Shown here in pieces: positions 61,689 through 64,000 of a stretch of DNA of 64,000 nt. The stretch is from NCBI GenBank assembly GCA_947627175.1, contig CANQVA010000008.1:1-64000 (forward strand), given 5' to 3'. This DNA is from an uncultured Ruminococcus sp. Lineage in GTDB: Bacteria; Bacillota; Clostridia; Oscillospirales; Ruminococcaceae. A model generated the notes under the pieces. It was given only the letters and a program-made list of their open reading frames with translations. It searched no databases and was not told the DNA's origin. Position numbers and translations under genes: made by a program. Every line of letters starts with the position of its first letter. Position 1 is the first letter of the stretch.

Positions 61689-61939
61689 ACTTTTCACATT
61701 ATTTGCATGAAAATACAAGCTATTTCCAAAAAATCGACAAATTGTATACAAAATTAAACCCTAAAATGTGCATTATGCCGATTCAAACTTCAAGATACTA
61801 TTTTATTTTTCTTATGATTGCAACAGATGTGGCAGTCAATGATTTTCAAAAAATTTCAATCACTTTGAATCCAATGGCATCAAAGTTGAAATTTCTTGTT
61901 ATCCTGACTTAAAACAGAACTCTCCATGCAGTTGAATTT
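61670..61939. repeat. 270-bp segment bounded by 19-bp inverted repeats
   Basis: AAATTTAACTGCATGGAGA (61670-61688) and TCTCCATGCAGTTGAATTT (61921-61939) match inverted at 18 of 19 positions. Inside is a 76-codon frame of no known family. It may be a MITE-like insertion or two terminators that share sequence. Confidence 0.45.
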
Positions 61940-61952
61940 TCTGCATGGAGAG
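61920..61952. terminator. Hairpin beyond the sortase gene
   Basis: A 12-base perfect stem CTCTCCATGCAG/CTGCATGGAGAG, with T-rich sequence on the plus side. It lies between convergent transcripts. Confidence 0.65.
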
Positions 61953-61973
61953 TATTTTTGTAAAAACTTTGAA

Positions 61974-62858
61974 TTAACGTAACGGCTGTTCTTCCTTTTT
62001 ACGCAGTACGGACAGCGGGTCGTCATATGGGATATTTCTCGATTTTTTGCCGCCTGATGCGAACCAGAAGGCAATTAAGCCAATTACAAGCGGTGCAGCA
62101 ATCACCGGAACAACAAGCATCGGGTCAAGCTGTATGGCATCCGCCGAAACAAGCACCGTGCGGGCGTAAATTGTTTCGATTCGGTGTGCCCTGATCAAAA
62201 GCCTGTGTGTGTTAATGCCGTAGGGTGTGCAGGTCATCAGCGTGACGTAGTCTTTTTGCGGAACTATCGCCAATTTGTCGACCTCTTCCGGCAACACAAT
62301 CAGAATTTCTTCCACTTCATAAGTGAAAATCTGGTCAAGCACTGTCACCGTGAACACATCACCCGTGACTAACTGGTCTAAATCGGTGAACAAACGTGCA
62401 GACGGCAGACCTCTGTGTGCGGAAATGACAGCGTGCGTATTTTCGCCGCCTACCGGAAAACTCGAACCCTTCAAGTGTCCGGCGGCGATGTTCAAAACGC
62501 CCTCACTCGTGCCGTGATATATCGGCAACTCCACCTGAATCACGGGAATCGTGATATAGCCCATAATTCCGGTTCCTGTAATGTCAAGGATTTTGTCGTA
62601 ATTCGGGACTTCGTCGGGATTTGACAGCGGTGCATATACATCTGCCAGTTTTGCGTTATAGTCGTGAGCCTCTGCAAGTAATTCCTCCGCTTTGCCGTCA
62701 TCGAGTTCGGCAACAACCTTGTCATAGCTTGCCACCGCACGGCTCTGCGTGTGAGAATTCCACCAATCGCTGACAGTGGGGTAAAGCATAATGCCCAACC
62801 CCACCATCAGAACCGCCGTCAGAAAGAACGTCGAAAACGAGAACTTACGTTTCTTCAT
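61974..62858 (-). CDS. Class C sortase
   Basis: A 294-residue membrane cysteine transpeptidase that polymerises pilin. An N-terminal signal anchor (residues 11-29) and a C-terminal helix (about 250-270) flank the sortase fold, the class C arrangement. The catalytic His is in SAHRG near residue 142, the Cys in TLMTCTPYG near residue 204 and the Arg in RLLIRAHR. The segment DPEVPNY near residue 80 fits the lid that class C enzymes use. It lies 17 bases after the pilin gene and is likely dedicated to it. Confidence 0.93.
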   Translation of the reverse strand: MKKRKFSFSTFFLTAVLMVGLGIMLYPTVSDWWNSHTQSRAVASYDKVVAELDDGKAEELLAEAHDYNAKLADVYAPLSNPDEVPNYDKILDITGTGIMGYITIPVIQVELPIYHGTSEGVLNIAAGHLKGSSFPVGGENTHAVISAHRGLPSARLFTDLDQLVTGDVFTVTVLDQIFTYEVEEILIVLPEEVDKLAIVPQKDYVTLMTCTPYGINTHRLLIRAHRIETIYARTVLVSADAIQLDPMLVVPVIAAPLVIGLIAFWFASGGKKSRNIPYDDPLSVLRKKEEQPLR

Positions 62859-62875
62859 TCATAGTCATCTGCGAA

Positions 62876-64000
62876 TTATTCTTTTGTCATTCTCTTCTTT
62901 GTGATGAGCATCACGCCTGCGACTGCAACCAACGCACCACCGCCGAGATAGAACAGTGTAGTACCGATACCACCGGTGCTGGGGAGTGTTGCACCCTTGT
63001 TGTTGATTACTACTACTGTACCCAACTGATCAGTTGCTGAGTGTCCATCTTCATAGTAACCGTCAGCTTTACCATCAATTTTATCAGTGCTTCCTGTTAT
63101 TGTGTCGTCTTTCTTATACTCAAAGCTACCAGCTTTATCAGTTACATCTCCCTGTTCGTTAGCAACTGTTAATGCTGTCAATGCTTTCTGTGCCTCAGTT
63201 TCAGTTTCACCAAATGTCCATGCCTGTCTGTCATCTGCCATAGTAGCTGTAACTGTTACCTTGATTGTCTTGTTCAGTTTATTATAAGTAGCAGGTGCTT
63301 CAAGTTCCTCAATGAAGTAATCTCCAGCATCAAGACCAGCAATTACGATGTTTACATCACCTGTTGCAGAAGTGAACAAGCCGGTTTCTGTGGTTCCACT
63401 TTCTGTATCAGGTGCTGTAGGAGTAGTACCTGTATACTTGCCGTCTTTAGCTTTTATATACTGCTTTTCGCCGTCTACCAGTTTATAAACAGCAAACTTT
63501 GCATTTTCAAGCTTTGTTCCTCCTGCAGTTTCTTCACGTTTATCAATGTCGATACCATAAGTGAACACGATAACGCCATCTTCAGGAGTTTCGCCAGTAT
63601 CAGTATCTTCAGGCGTATTTGAACCGTCCCATTCACTGTTCGGGTTGTTAGAATAGGTCAGCTTAACTTTGTTTCTCTGTCCAGGGATACCAATTTTAGC
63701 ATCACTACTAAGTTTAGCAGAATACTTAACAGTTACAATAGAATCTTTGGTGAGTGTTTCTGATGCGAGTGTCAATGCCCTAATATCAGTAAATTCTACT
63801 GTAATAGTATGATCATCAACCTTAATAGTTGCTTGGTTAGTAACATCTTCCGAACCAATATAAACCTTGATTGCAGACTGTGCAGGAGCAGTAAACTCTG
63901 TACCAAGAGTATCAGTGAACTTGTAGTAGTAGTGTTCATAATCGTTCAAAGTTTCAGGCATAGAACCGTAGAGTTGGAACGGAACATCATCGCCAATGTC
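62876..64000 (-). CDS. LPXTG pilin (isopeptide-forming), N-terminal part outside the window
   Basis: At least 374 residues, open at the right edge (the frame continues upstream of 63961 without a break). IDKREETAGGTKLENAKFAVYKL and ELEAPATYNKL are typical of CNA-B/SpaA pilin domains with Lys-Asn isopeptide bonds. The sorting signal is LPSTGGIGTTLFYLGGG followed by a helix and KKRMTKE. The preceding region GDDVPFQLYGS fits a pilin N-terminal domain. The sortase downstream would polymerise it. As the window ends here, the start cannot be given. Confidence 0.9.
   Translation of the reverse strand, partial: DIGDDVPFQLYGSMPETLNDYEHYYYKFTDTLGTEFTAPAQSAIKVYIGSEDVTNQATIKVDDHTITVEFTDIRALTLASETLTKDSIVTVKYSAKLSSDAKIGIPGQRNKVKLTYSNNPNSEWDGSNTPEDTDTGETPEDGVIVFTYGIDIDKREETAGGTKLENAKFAVYKLVDGEKQYIKAKDGKYTGTTPTAPDTESGTTETGLFTSATGDVNIVIAGLDAGDYFIEELEAPATYNKLNKTIKVTVTATMADDRQAWTFGETETEAQKALTALTVANEQGDVTDKAGSFEYKKDDTITGSTDKIDGKADGYYEDGHSATDQLGTVVVINNKGATLPSTGGIGTTLFYLGGGALVAVAGVMLITKKRMTKE

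Overview
The window looks like a chromosomal segment of a low-GC, Gram-positive anaerobe of the Oscillospirales/Ruminococcaceae type, most like Ruminococcus. This rests on AT-rich DNA, sigma-A promoters with near-consensus boxes and 17-bp spacers, strong AGGAGG ribosome sites, TTG/GTG starts, sporulation-type genes (spoIIP, ytfJ/gerW), zinc-ribbon L28 and L31, and two secreted proteins with type I dockerin modules. The species cannot be fixed from sequence alone.

Layout. 1-3130: iron uptake operon (feoA, feoA, feoB, small Cys-rich membrane protein) with a DtxR-like operator on its promoter. 3296-13845: a tRNA-Arg gene and mainly minus-strand housekeeping genes (spoIIP, metA, rluB, a D,D-carboxypeptidase, ytfJ, a DUF2953 protein, scpB/scpA, a site-2 protease). 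14069-20458: rpmB, an odd zinc-ribbon/poly-Asp membrane protein, a C39-like lipoprotein, metK behind a SAM-I riboswitch, and a two-component system. 20679-30936: a c-di-GMP phosphodiesterase, pfkA, a phosphohexomutase, rpmE, and the yigZ-dgt-dnaG-rpoD group. 30992-33937: a small unstable island bounded by 78-bp repeats in direct and inverted orientation, with Rpn-type nucleases and a broken gene. 34141-50653: surface and envelope functions (SH3 lipoprotein, LCP wall ligase, a degenerate P-type-ATPase-like protein, an acyl-transfer operon, dockerin proteins, SPFH/NfeD pair), plus pdxY-like kinase and rlmB.

50700-64000 is an integrated mobilizable element. It carries a tyrosine integrase, excisionase-like protein, antirepressor, sigma-like factor, XRE regulator, MobC, MOBP-type relaxase, CopG-like zinc protein, SSB, a ParB-like remnant, a radical SAM protein with small partners, and a class C sortase with an LPXTG pilin that runs off the right edge. 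The integrase has an in-frame TAG, the relaxase an in-frame TAA, the CopG-like gene a frameshift, and the ParB-like gene is reduced to an end fragment. The mobility functions look decayed while the pilus cargo looks intact.

The most interesting candidate system is the five-gene operon at 46588-40930: MBOAT acyltransferase, DHHW/AlgX-like SGNH protein, FkbH-like HAD enzyme, acyl carrier protein and metallophosphoesterase. It mirrors the dlt operon (DltB, DltD, DltC) but has an FkbH enzyme where DltA, the amino-acid adenylating enzyme, would be. FkbH relatives load a glycerate-derived acyl group onto ACP, so the operon may decorate an extracellular polymer with glyceryl (or a related three-carbon) esters. 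That function is inference.
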